Assembly (NCBI RefSeq): GCF_012952295.1
Contig: NZ_JABBCH010000004.1
Coordinates: 292,605-356,604, forward strand
Source: Crystallibacter degradans
GTDB lineage: Bacteria > Actinomycetota > Actinomycetes > Actinomycetales > Micrococcaceae
Reading direction: 5' to 3'
DNA: 64,000 nucleotides
Under the pieces are notes generated by a model. It searched no databases and had not been told where the DNA came from. It worked only from the letters and a program-made list of their open reading frames with translations. This document shows positions 39,520-47,225 of the stretch, piece by piece; the first letter of the stretch is position 1; each line of letters starts with the position of its first letter. Both the position numbers and the translations under genes were made by a program.

Positions 39520-39909
39520 ATGATCGATGAATCACGTCCGATCTTCATGCAGATCGCCGAGCTGATCGAGAACGACATCGTGGATGGGGCGCTGGCAGAA
39601 GAGTCGCAGGTTCCTTCCACCAACGAATTTGCGGCCTTCTACCGAATCAACCCGGCGACGGCGGCCAAAGGCGTCAACCGGCTGGTGGACGAGGGAATCC
39701 TTTACAAGAAGCGGGGTATCGGCATGTTCGTGGCCAACGGCGCGCGCGCTCTGCTGGTGGACAGGCGGAGGGAAGAATTCTTCCGCCAGTATGTCCAACC
39801 GTTGGCCCGGGAGGCCCGCAAGCTCGGCATCGGCAAGGAGCAGCTGGCGCAGATGCTCAGCCGCAGTGAGACAGAGACAGAAACCACTGAAAGGAGTGTG
39901 GCACAGTGA
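39520..39909 (+). CDS. GntR-family regulator, YtrA subfamily
   Basis: A short, 129-residue GntR protein: winged helix at about 8-75 (PIFMQIAELIENDIVDGAL and VPSTNEFAAFYRINPATAAKGVN) followed by only a 50-residue helical tail, the YtrA layout. ATG 39520 has AGGTGGG upstream. Such regulators repress a linked ABC exporter until a ligand, often a cell-wall antibiotic, appears. It overlaps the ATPase gene by 4 nt. Confidence 0.9.
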   Translation: MIDESRPIFMQIAELIENDIVDGALAEESQVPSTNEFAAFYRINPATAAKGVNRLVDEGILYKKRGIGMFVANGARALLVDRRREEFFRQYVQPLAREARKLGIGKEQLAQMLSRSETETETTERSVAQ

Positions 39910-40841
39910 CGGACCCAGGCGAGTCGACCATTATCGAAATCCGCAATGTCACCAAGCGTTACAAAGACACCACGGCCCTCGACGACGTCAGCTTGAAGAT
40001 CGACGGCGGCAAGATCTACGGTCTGCTCGGCCGGAACGGAGCCGGCAAGACCACCCTGATGTCTGTGCTGACCGCACAGGGTTTCCAGACCTCCGGCGAA
40101 ATCCGGGTCTTTGGCGAGCCTCCCTACGAAAACGACAGGGTCCTGAGCCGGATCTGTTTCATCAGGGAGTCGCAGAAGTACCCGGATGATTTCAATGCCG
40201 AACAGGCCTTCGCCTCGGCCGCACTGTTCTTCAGCAACTGGGACAAGGCCTTTGCCCAACGGCTGGCGGATGACTTCCAGCTGCCGCTCAAGCGCCGGAT
40301 CAAGAAGCTCTCGCGCGGCCAGCTCTCCGCCGTCGGAGTCATTATCGGCCTGGCGTCCCGCGCGGAGCTCACCTTCTTCGACGAGCCGTACCTGGGACTG
40401 GACGCCGTGGCCCGGCAGATTTTCTACGACCGGCTTGTCGAGGATTATTCGGAGCATCAGCGCACCATCATTCTTTCCTCCCACCTGATCGATGAGGTGG
40501 CGAACCTGCTCGAGCACGTGATCGTGATCGACAAAGGCAAGATCATGATCGACGACGACGCCGAGGCGATCCGCGGCTCGGCGTTCACCGTAGTCGGCAC
40601 GGGCACCAGGGTCGCTGCCTTTACCGCCGGCCGCGAAATCCTGCACCGGGAATCCTTGGCCTCGCTGGCTTCGGTCACTGTCCAGGGCCGGCTGAGCGAA
40701 GCCGGCCGGGCCGAAGCGGCTGAGCTCGGCCTGGAAGTGGCGCCGGTATCCCTGCAACAACTCATCGTCCGCCGGACCATGGACCCTGGCCCCGAACTGT
40801 CCATGAACGGGGCGGCTACCGAACTGGAGGTATCACCGTGA
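39906..40841 (+). CDS. ABC transporter ATP-binding protein (YtrB-like)
   Basis: A 311-residue ATPase subunit: Walker A LLGRNGAGKTTLMS near 40-53, signature LSRGQLSAVG near 139, Walker B ELTFFDEPYLGLDA near 158, switch His in SSHLIDE. Start GTG 39906 overlaps the GntR stop. The last 90 residues form a small accessory domain before the 4-nt overlap with the permease. It probably exports or senses a peptide or antibiotic; the substrate is unknown. Confidence 0.9.
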   Translation: MTDPGESTIIEIRNVTKRYKDTTALDDVSLKIDGGKIYGLLGRNGAGKTTLMSVLTAQGFQTSGEIRVFGEPPYENDRVLSRICFIRESQKYPDDFNAEQAFASAALFFSNWDKAFAQRLADDFQLPLKRRIKKLSRGQLSAVGVIIGLASRAELTFFDEPYLGLDAVARQIFYDRLVEDYSEHQRTIILSSHLIDEVANLLEHVIVIDKGKIMIDDDAEAIRGSAFTVVGTGTRVAAFTAGREILHRESLASLASVTVQGRLSEAGRAEAAELGLEVAPVSLQQLIVRRTMDPGPELSMNGAATELEVSP

Positions 40842-41527
40842 ACCGCATTGTCAACGTCGCCCGGATGCAGCTCATCAATAAGTGGACCTTCCTGGGCATC
40901 CCGGCGGTCATCTTGGCGGGCGCCTTCCTGGTCACCTATCTCATTTGGGTACTGATCCCGGACGGCGGCCCCACTGTGTACTCCGGAGCTGCACAGGCGG
41001 TCATGTGGTATTTTCTGGCCCTGGGGATCCAGTCGCTGACCCTCACCTTCCCGTTCTCGCAGGCCATGAGTGTCAGCCGCCGGACCTTCTACATCGGCAC
41101 CGTAGGCTTATTCGCCGTCGTCGCCCTGGCCATCAGTGTTCTTTACTACATTCTCGGCCTGATCGAAGTGGCGACCAACGGCTGGGGCCAGAACGGACAG
41201 CTCTACGCCCTGGGCTGGGTTGCCGGCAGCCACGCCGTGGTCCAGATCCTGTTCTACTTCATCGCCATGCTGGCCTTGTTTATGGTCGGCTTCTGGTTCG
41301 CCACCATCTACAAACGCTGGCGGGCTACGGGCATGCTGATCGTCTGGATCGCGATTGCCTTGGTGCTGCTGGGCCTGGTGGCCTTGACCACATGGCAGGG
41401 CTGGTGGCCCGCGGTCGGCGCCTGGTTCGTTGCGCAGACGCCGCTGAGCGTCTCCGGCTGGGTTGCGCTATTCTGCGCGGCCCTCGCCGCGGGTTCCTAC
41501 CTCACACTGCGGCGGGCCGAGCCGTAG
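40838..41527 (+). CDS. ABC transporter permease of the GntR-linked system
   Basis: A 229-residue protein with six hydrophobic segments (first at about 18-40, last at about 205-222) and short loops, the usual minimal ABC-2 permease of YtrA-type operons. It has no recognisable substrate motif. It is the third gene of a unit with 4-nt overlaps throughout, so expression should be tightly coupled to the regulator. Confidence 0.82.
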   Translation: MNRIVNVARMQLINKWTFLGIPAVILAGAFLVTYLIWVLIPDGGPTVYSGAAQAVMWYFLALGIQSLTLTFPFSQAMSVSRRTFYIGTVGLFAVVALAISVLYYILGLIEVATNGWGQNGQLYALGWVAGSHAVVQILFYFIAMLALFMVGFWFATIYKRWRATGMLIVWIAIALVLLGLVALTTWQGWWPAVGAWFVAQTPLSVSGWVALFCAALAAGSYLTLRRAEP

Positions 41528-41562
41528 GGAGCTGAGCCACGCTCCAGCGGACACCCAAAATA

Positions 41563-41607
41563 ACGACGGCGGCTGCCGGCCTTGGTGCTGGCAGCCGCGT
41601 CGTGTTT
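41563..41607 (+). terminator. Terminator after the GntR-ABC operon
   Basis: ACGACGGCGGCTGCC pairs with GGCAGCCGC-GTCGT (one bulged G), loop about 12 nt, then GTTT. Confidence 0.8.
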
Positions 41608-41634
41608 ATGGCAGGAACTGCCCTGGCGGGCCGG

Positions 41635-41640
41635 TACTCT
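41635..41640 (+). promoter_or_regulatory. Exonuclease gene -10 element (leaderless)
   Basis: TACTCT ends 7 nt before the GTG at 41648; no usable ribosome binding site is present. Confidence 0.5.
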
Positions 41641-41647
41641 TGAGGGC

Positions 41648-42667
41648 GTGGGAATCGAGTTCACGGCCATAGACTTTGAGACAGCAAACGGGTTCAGGGG
41701 CTCTCCATGCTCTGTGGGTCTGACCAAGGTCCGTGACGGGCAGGTGGTGGAAGAAGCCTCCTGGCTGATGCGTCCGCCGGAGGGCTTCGACCATTTCGAT
41801 CCGCGCAACGTCCAGATCCATGGCATCACCGCTGATATGGTCGCCGGCAGCCCGCGGTTCGGGGAGATCTTTCCCGAGATGGCCGGCTTTATCGGTGCGG
41901 ATGTCCTGGTGGCGCACAATGCCGCGTTCGATATGGGCGTGATCCGTTCAGCGCTGGAAGTCTCGGAGCTCTCCGGTCCTGCCTATGACTACGCGTGCAC
42001 CGTCATCCTTTCGCGGCGAAGCTACTCGCTGGTGTCCTATTCTTTGCCGTTCGTCGCCGAAGCCGCCGGCGTTCCGCTGCTGAACCACCACGATGCGGTT
42101 GCCGATGCCCGGGCCTGCGCCGGCATTATGGTCGACATTGCCGCCCGGAACTCGGCGGCCAGCATTGCCGAACTTCTGGTCTCCATGCAGCTGCCGGCGT
42201 CGCGGCTGCAGGAATACGTCCCGGGCCGCGACGGACTCTCCAAACCCACAGTCAACGCCCGCACCCGCCAGGAACTGGCCGGCACAGCCGGGGGAGCGGC
42301 GCCGAGCACCGCCTGGACCTACTGGCCGCAGGAAGGCGCCAATCCGCCGGCCAATCCGGAAGCGGACGAGACGCATCCGCTGTTCGGGCAAACCATCGTG
42401 TTCACCGGCAATCTGGGGATTGAACGCCAGCAGGCCAAGATCCGGGCAGCTGCGCTCGGCGCCCAGCCGGCCAGCACCGTGACGCGCAAGACCAGTGTCC
42501 TGGTAGTGGGGGACGGCTTCGTCGCGGCGGACCTCAAGCGGGGCCGGATCACCACCAAGGCCCAGAAGGTCCTGACGCTGCACAGCCGCGGCCAACAGGT
42601 GGAGGTCCTCTCCGAGGGGGAGTTCCTGCAGATGCTCGGCGGCGAATGGCCGTCCACCAGCGCCTGA
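41648..42667 (+). CDS. DEDDh 3'-5' exonuclease with C-terminal BRCT domain
   Basis: Resembles the DNA polymerase III epsilon exonuclease fold joined to a BRCT domain, as found in actinobacteria. GTG 41648 gives 339 residues; the frame runs further upstream but only through the terminator. Exo I: AIDFETAN (Asp9, Glu11); Exo II: HNAAFDMGV near 89; Exo III: HHDAVADARA near 145 (DEDDh). A Pro/Ala linker (about 215-245) precedes the BRCT domain (PLFGQTIVFTGNL near 248 to the end). The likely role is DNA proofreading or repair, inferred from fold only. Confidence 0.9.
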   Translation: MGIEFTAIDFETANGFRGSPCSVGLTKVRDGQVVEEASWLMRPPEGFDHFDPRNVQIHGITADMVAGSPRFGEIFPEMAGFIGADVLVAHNAAFDMGVIRSALEVSELSGPAYDYACTVILSRRSYSLVSYSLPFVAEAAGVPLLNHHDAVADARACAGIMVDIAARNSAASIAELLVSMQLPASRLQEYVPGRDGLSKPTVNARTRQELAGTAGGAAPSTAWTYWPQEGANPPANPEADETHPLFGQTIVFTGNLGIERQQAKIRAAALGAQPASTVTRKTSVLVVGDGFVAADLKRGRITTKAQKVLTLHSRGQQVEVLSEGEFLQMLGGEWPSTSA

Positions 42668-42704
42668 AGCTGCGTAGCCGAAACCGCGTAGCCTGAATTA
42701 CGTA

Positions 42705-43631
42705 TTAAAGGTCCAGGCGGAACCCGGTCAGTTCCTGGGACAGATCGATCAGCCTTGACGCGGCGTTCCGTTCCAGGGCATGGGACTGCGGCCGCACCAG
42801 TGCGGGCCGTCCCCGGAGCTGGAACGGCTCGTCGGGCCCCCAGTAGTCCCCGTTGCGGACCTCGTCGTCCACGGCGGCACGCACCAGCGGCCAGCCGCCC
42901 GCGTCCTTGCCCTGGGCGAAGGGTCGGCTGAACCGTTGCTGCAGCGCCGAGGCTGGCCGATAAGTGGCCACGCCGGGCCGCCGCGGGGTGAACATGCTGC
43001 GGGAATAGCCGGGATGGGCCACAACCGAGGTGGCCGGGGAGCCCATCAATTCGAGCCGGTGCGCCAGTTCGAAACCGAAACTCATCACCGCCAGCTTGGA
43101 CAGGGCATAGGAGCGGTAGCTCGAGTATTTGCGAGGGTGCGCCGCCGTGGTGAAGTCCGGCCTCACCCAGCGGTGGCTAACGCTGCCCACGTGAACTATG
43201 CGGCTGCCATGGGCGGCCAGCGCGGGAATCAGTTCGGCGACCAGCGCGAAATGGCCCAGATGGTTCGTGCCGAACTGGAGCTCGAAGCCATCAACAGTGT
43301 TCTGCCGCAGCGGGGAGCCGATAACGCCGGCATTGGCCACAAGACTGTCGATGTGCTCCAGTTCCGAGAGTTGCGCGGCCGCGTGCCGCACCGAGGCCAG
43401 GCTCGCCAGGTCCAGATGCTGGTAGGTCACATCTGCTTCCGGAAAGCGAGCCTTGATCGCGGTTATGGCAGCTTTGGCTTTCTGCGGATTCCGCGCGGCG
43501 ATGATGACCTTGGCGCCCGCTTCGGCCAGTTGCTCGGAGGTGAAATAGCCCAGACCGGCGTTTCCGCCGGTGACGACCACCGTTTTTCCGTGCAGGGGCG
43601 GCAATGCGTTGGGGATCCAGTCCTGAGTCAT
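42705..43631 (-). CDS. Short-chain dehydrogenase/reductase
   Basis: A 308-residue NAD(P)-dependent oxidoreductase of the classical/retinol-dehydrogenase-like SDR group. Cofactor motif TGGNAGLG (20-27), AARNPQK (NADPH-preferring Arg), NAG near 94, catalytic Ser in VGSVSHRW near 145, and YALSK near 173. The substrate is unknown. It converges with the exonuclease gene; the 37-bp gap shows no hairpin. TACGCT 6 nt before its ATG lies in the 29-bp gap to the next gene. Confidence 0.9.
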   Translation of the reverse strand: MTQDWIPNALPPLHGKTVVVTGGNAGLGYFTSEQLAEAGAKVIIAARNPQKAKAAITAIKARFPEADVTYQHLDLASLASVRHAAAQLSELEHIDSLVANAGVIGSPLRQNTVDGFELQFGTNHLGHFALVAELIPALAAHGSRIVHVGSVSHRWVRPDFTTAAHPRKYSSYRSYALSKLAVMSFGFELAHRLELMGSPATSVVAHPGYSRSMFTPRRPGVATYRPASALQQRFSRPFAQGKDAGGWPLVRAAVDDEVRNGDYWGPDEPFQLRGRPALVRPQSHALERNAASRLIDLSQELTGFRLDL

Positions 43632-43660
43632 GAAACCAGCGTATCGGCCGCTCCGGCTGC

Positions 43661-44713
43661 TTAAGCCGGGGCCTGCGTCTGGGCCAGGAAGCGGGCCGCC
43701 ATGCCGAGGACCGCTTCCGGCGCTTCTGCCGCGTCAACCCAGGATGGGGGCAGCGCCGCCTCCCCGTAGAACGCCCCGAGGATATTCCCCGCGATGCTCC
43801 CGGTGGAGTCGCTGTCGCCGTCGTGATTAATGGCTATGGCGAGGGCGCTGCGGAAGTGCTCTTCCGGCGTCGTACTCCTGGCGGTAACCAGGACCGCATA
43901 AAGAGCGACGGCGAGTGCCTCCTCGGCGACCCAGCCTTCACCCAGCGCTGCGGTCAGTTCTGCCGGCGCAATGACGCCTTGCTCCGCCACGCCGATAGCC
44001 GCGCGGAGCCTGGCGGCGAGCTCGGGGACGGATGTTTCCTGCTCGGCGCGGGAGAGTACGGCAGACGCAGCGCCGGCGAGGTCGGCGTTCTCGTGAACCA
44101 GCAGCCGGATGAGGGATGCGAAGGCCGCGGCGCTGTAGTGTGCTGCCGGGTGGCCATGGGTCAGGGCCGAGCCGTTGACCGCGAAGGTGTACACGGTCTC
44201 CGGCGTGACGAACGGCAGCAGCCCGAACGGAGCCGACCGCATCACGGATCCGCAGCCCTTGGACTGCGGATTCACCGGCCGGGCCAGTGTCCCCATCTCG
44301 CCGGTGGCCAGCCCCGACAAACATGCCTTGCCCGGGGTGCGACGCTGCTTAAGAACCGGCTGGGCGTCGATCCAGCGCGGCGCCGGCTGCGGGGCGGAAT
44401 CGGGAAAACCGCCTTCCTGGCCGCTGTACCAGCGCAGGTAGGCCAGCCACAGGAGGGCAGTCTCGTCAGCAGCCGTGCCGTCGTTGGCCCATTCCAGCGC
44501 CTCGACCAGGGCATCCACAGTGTAAAGGGTCAGCTGCGTGTCGTCGGAGATGTGCCCCGGGGAGTCCAGTTGCGGGAAATCCCGCAGTCCGTCCGGGCCG
44601 AAGCGTTCCTGGATCTGGTTCCAGCTGGAAAACTCAACGGCATAGCCCAATTGGTCGCCGAGGGCACCGCCCAGCAGGCAGCCGCGGACGCGGGAAGCGA
44701 AGTCAGTAGTCAC
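43661..44713 (-). CDS. ADP-ribosylglycohydrolase family protein
   Basis: A 350-residue all-helical protein of the ARH/DraG fold, which removes ADP-ribose from proteins or small molecules using two Mg2+ ions. CLLGGALGDQLGYAVEF (12-28) and SDDTQLTLYT near 56 give the first metal site; NHDGDSDSTGSIAGNILGA near 300 gives the second. GTG start with TAAGCT 6 nt upstream (leaderless). Which ADP-ribosylated target it acts on is unknown; no ADP-ribosyltransferase is nearby. Confidence 0.9.
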   Translation of the reverse strand: MTTDFASRVRGCLLGGALGDQLGYAVEFSSWNQIQERFGPDGLRDFPQLDSPGHISDDTQLTLYTVDALVEALEWANDGTAADETALLWLAYLRWYSGQEGGFPDSAPQPAPRWIDAQPVLKQRRTPGKACLSGLATGEMGTLARPVNPQSKGCGSVMRSAPFGLLPFVTPETVYTFAVNGSALTHGHPAAHYSAAAFASLIRLLVHENADLAGAASAVLSRAEQETSVPELAARLRAAIGVAEQGVIAPAELTAALGEGWVAEEALAVALYAVLVTARSTTPEEHFRSALAIAINHDGDSDSTGSIAGNILGAFYGEAALPPSWVDAAEAPEAVLGMAARFLAQTQAPA

Positions 44714-44785
44714 CCCTTCAGCTTATCTGCGCCTCAACTCCCGTTGGACGTGCCGGAGCGGTTCCCAGCCAACCGTCGCCCAGCG

Positions 44786-44804
44786 CGTTCAGCAAACGTT
44801 CAGC
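44786..44804. repeat. Direct repeat upstream of the aquaporin gene
   Basis: CGTTCAGC occurs at 44786-44793 and 44797-44804, a period of 11 bp. It could be a regulator site, as both copies would sit on the same DNA face. Confidence 0.3.
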
Positions 44805-44887
44805 TTATTCCCAGCCGCAGGTGAAACGCTGTAGTCGTTTTGTGATCGGACGCCGGTACAGCACCGGCCCAAGGAGGTAATAACCAG

Positions 44888-45928
44888 ATGTCAACAGAGC
44901 AGGCTGAGAACCCCCAGCCACGTCCCGCACCGCTGGCTGCGAGGGAACTGCCTCCACGGCTAGGGGAGGGCTATGGGATGTCGGCGCGGATCGCCGCCGA
45001 GATTGCGGGTGCCTTTCTGTTGTTCTTCGGTGCCTTGGGCATCGGCATGTTCAACCCGCAGGGCGGATTCGCCGTGCCGTTCGGTTTCGGCCTGGCCGTG
45101 ATCGCCGGCATGCTGGCATTCGGCCACATCTCCGGCGGACAATTCAACCCGGCGATCACGCTGGGCAGTGCGCTCGCGGGCAGGACCGGTTGGAAGAACG
45201 TCCTGCCGTACATCATCGCCCAGCTGGTCGGTACATCGCTGGCCGCCGTCGTGCTGTGGGTCATCATGCGCAGCCATCCGGTGGGATCCCAGGCCGCCCA
45301 GGTATTCTCCTCCGTTGCCAATGGGTATGCCTCCGGCGAAGACCTCGGCTTCACGATGGCCGGCGTCTTCCTCGCGGAAACCATCGGCACCGCGATGCTC
45401 GTGGCCATTTACCTCGGTGCCACCTCTTCGCGCGACCGGCTGCGCAGCGCACCCTACGCCGTGGGTCTGGCCTTCGCCGTCCTGACGGCCGCCCTGCTGC
45501 CGATCTCCAACGCAGGCATGAACCCGGCCCGCTCCACGGCCGCGGTCTACTTTGCCGAGCCGGCCGCCCTGGGCGAGCTGTGGCTTTTCTGGGTGGCTCC
45601 GGTGCTTGGTGCCGTGATTGCCGGGCTGCTGTACCGCAGTGCTGAAACCGTGCCTGCCGGCAAGACCAAAAATGCGGACGACGCCGGACGGCCGGCTTCG
45701 GCGGCTGCCGATACCTCCGCTGCCGGTTCCGTCACCGGTACACCCACTGGCACCACGCCCGGCGAAGGAGTCGCCGGGGGCAATGCGGTGGTCGATACTA
45801 TCGACGATAACCAGAACACTACCGACGGTAAACCTGCCCGGGACGATCTCGGTGCCGCCGAGGCCCGCGACTTCTTTGACCAGAAGCCGGCTCCCAAGGA
45901 CGCCGGCCGGAAGGACTCCGCCGAGTAA
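44888..45928 (+). CDS. Aquaporin (MIP family) with long C-terminal tail
   Basis: A water channel of the AqpZ type: six helices in residues 30-255 with the two NPA boxes QFNPAITLG near 80 and GMNPARSTAA near 213; Arg after the second NPA is the selectivity-filter Arg. Unusually, about 90 residues follow the last helix, rich in Ala, Gly, Thr, Pro and acidic residues and predicted disordered (ends in DQKPAPKDAGRKDSAE). AAGGAGG is a strong ribosome binding site before the ATG. The N-terminal 30 residues are also hydrophilic. Confidence 0.92.
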   Translation: MSTEQAENPQPRPAPLAARELPPRLGEGYGMSARIAAEIAGAFLLFFGALGIGMFNPQGGFAVPFGFGLAVIAGMLAFGHISGGQFNPAITLGSALAGRTGWKNVLPYIIAQLVGTSLAAVVLWVIMRSHPVGSQAAQVFSSVANGYASGEDLGFTMAGVFLAETIGTAMLVAIYLGATSSRDRLRSAPYAVGLAFAVLTAALLPISNAGMNPARSTAAVYFAEPAALGELWLFWVAPVLGAVIAGLLYRSAETVPAGKTKNADDAGRPASAAADTSAAGSVTGTPTGTTPGEGVAGGNAVVDTIDDNQNTTDGKPARDDLGAAEARDFFDQKPAPKDAGRKDSAE

Positions 45929-45957
45929 GGCGTTACCGCCGCCTGCTTTGAGAAGGC

Positions 45958-45988
45958 GTGTCCCGTCCCTGCCGCAGGGGCGGGACAC
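45958..45988 (+). terminator. Terminator after the aquaporin gene
   Basis: GTGTCCCG / CGGGACAC form the outer 8-bp stem, with an inner CCCTGC/GCAGGG stem. Confidence 0.8.
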
Positions 45989-46051
45989 AGCTGTGTAAAA
46001 GGACACCTGTGGATAACGGCAGGTCTGCGAAAAACTGTCAGAGCCGGCAGG

Positions 46052-46057
46052 TAGCTT
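46052..46057 (+). promoter_or_regulatory. sbcD -10 element (leaderless)
   Basis: TAGCTT ends 7 nt before the sbcD ATG. Confidence 0.4.
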
Positions 46058-46064
46058 TGAAGCC

Positions 46065-47225
46065 ATGAAGCTTTTGCACACATCGGACTGGCACCTGGGC
46101 CGGTCTTTCCACGGCGTCGGCATGCTCGGAGCGCAACAGCACTTTATTGACCAGCTGGTGGACACGGTGCGGGAACGCAGCGTGGATGTCGTGCTCATTG
46201 CCGGTGATGTGTATGACCGTGCCCTGCCGGGGGTGGACGTCGTCACGATGTTTTCGGACGCGCTGTCCAGGATCCGGTCGGCCGGCGCCCGGATCATCCT
46301 GACCAGCGGCAACCATGACTCAGCCTCGCGCCTGGGCTTCGGCAGCGCCATTCTGGCCCACGGCGGGGTCCACCTCAGGACCCGGATTGCCGAGCTGGCC
46401 ACCCCCGTGGAACTTGAGCTGGCCGGCGCCACCCTGGCCGTTTACGGCATTCCGTACTTGGAGCCGCGGCTGACGGCGGAAGAACTGGAGGCAGCCGCGC
46501 CCACGCACACTGCCGTGATGCGTGCCGCGTTGGAACGTGTCCACCATGATCTGGAGAGCCGCAGGGCACACGGGCCGGTCCGCTCGCTGGTCATGGCACA
46601 CACTTTCGCCAGCGGCGGATTGACCTCGGACAGCGAGCGGGACCTGAGCATCGGCGGAGTAGGGGCAATCCCGGTGGACCTCTTCGACGGCCTCGACTAT
46701 GTGGCGCTGGGGCACCTGCATGGGCGCCAGGAGTTGAGCCGTTCGGTGCGCTATTCCGGTTCGCCCTTGCCGTATTCGTTTTCGGAAGCCGGGCACCACA
46801 AGGGCGGGATCCTGCTTGAATTTGACCGGGAGGGCCTTGTGGGCGCGGAGAACGTCAGCTGGGATACCGGGCGCCGGCTCGCCGTGCTGCGCGGCACCAT
46901 GGCGGACCTGCTGGAATCGGACAGGCACGCCGCTGCAGAAGACTCGTACTGCCAGATCACCGTCACTGATGCCGAGCGGCCGCTGAAAGCGATGGAACGG
47001 CTCCGTGCCCGTTTCGCCCATACGCTTGTCCTCGCTTTCGAACCGGAAGGAGGCCCACGGACGGACCGCCTGACCTACAGCGAACGTATCGCCAAAGCAC
47101 AGGATGACCTGGAGGTCTGCTGCGGTTTTCTTGACCATGTGCGGTCCCGTTCAGCAGGGGATGCGGAACGTGGCTTGCTGATGGAAACCCTGGCCAAGGT
47201 CCAGACCGCGGAGGTGTCCGCGTGA
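46065..47225 (+). CDS. sbcD: Exonuclease SbcCD subunit D (Mre11 type)
   Basis: The metal-dependent nuclease of the SbcCD complex, which opens hairpin and protein-blocked DNA ends. Phosphoesterase motifs: HTSDWHLG (5-12), GDVYDRA near 47, TSGNHDSA near 84, and later GHLHGRQE near 216. The 386 residues are normal. It overlaps sbcC by 4 nt (GTGA). Confidence 0.95.
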   Translation: MKLLHTSDWHLGRSFHGVGMLGAQQHFIDQLVDTVRERSVDVVLIAGDVYDRALPGVDVVTMFSDALSRIRSAGARIILTSGNHDSASRLGFGSAILAHGGVHLRTRIAELATPVELELAGATLAVYGIPYLEPRLTAEELEAAAPTHTAVMRAALERVHHDLESRRAHGPVRSLVMAHTFASGGLTSDSERDLSIGGVGAIPVDLFDGLDYVALGHLHGRQELSRSVRYSGSPLPYSFSEAGHHKGGILLEFDREGLVGAENVSWDTGRRLAVLRGTMADLLESDRHAAAEDSYCQITVTDAERPLKAMERLRARFAHTLVLAFEPEGGPRTDRLTYSERIAKAQDDLEVCCGFLDHVRSRSAGDAERGLLMETLAKVQTAEVSA

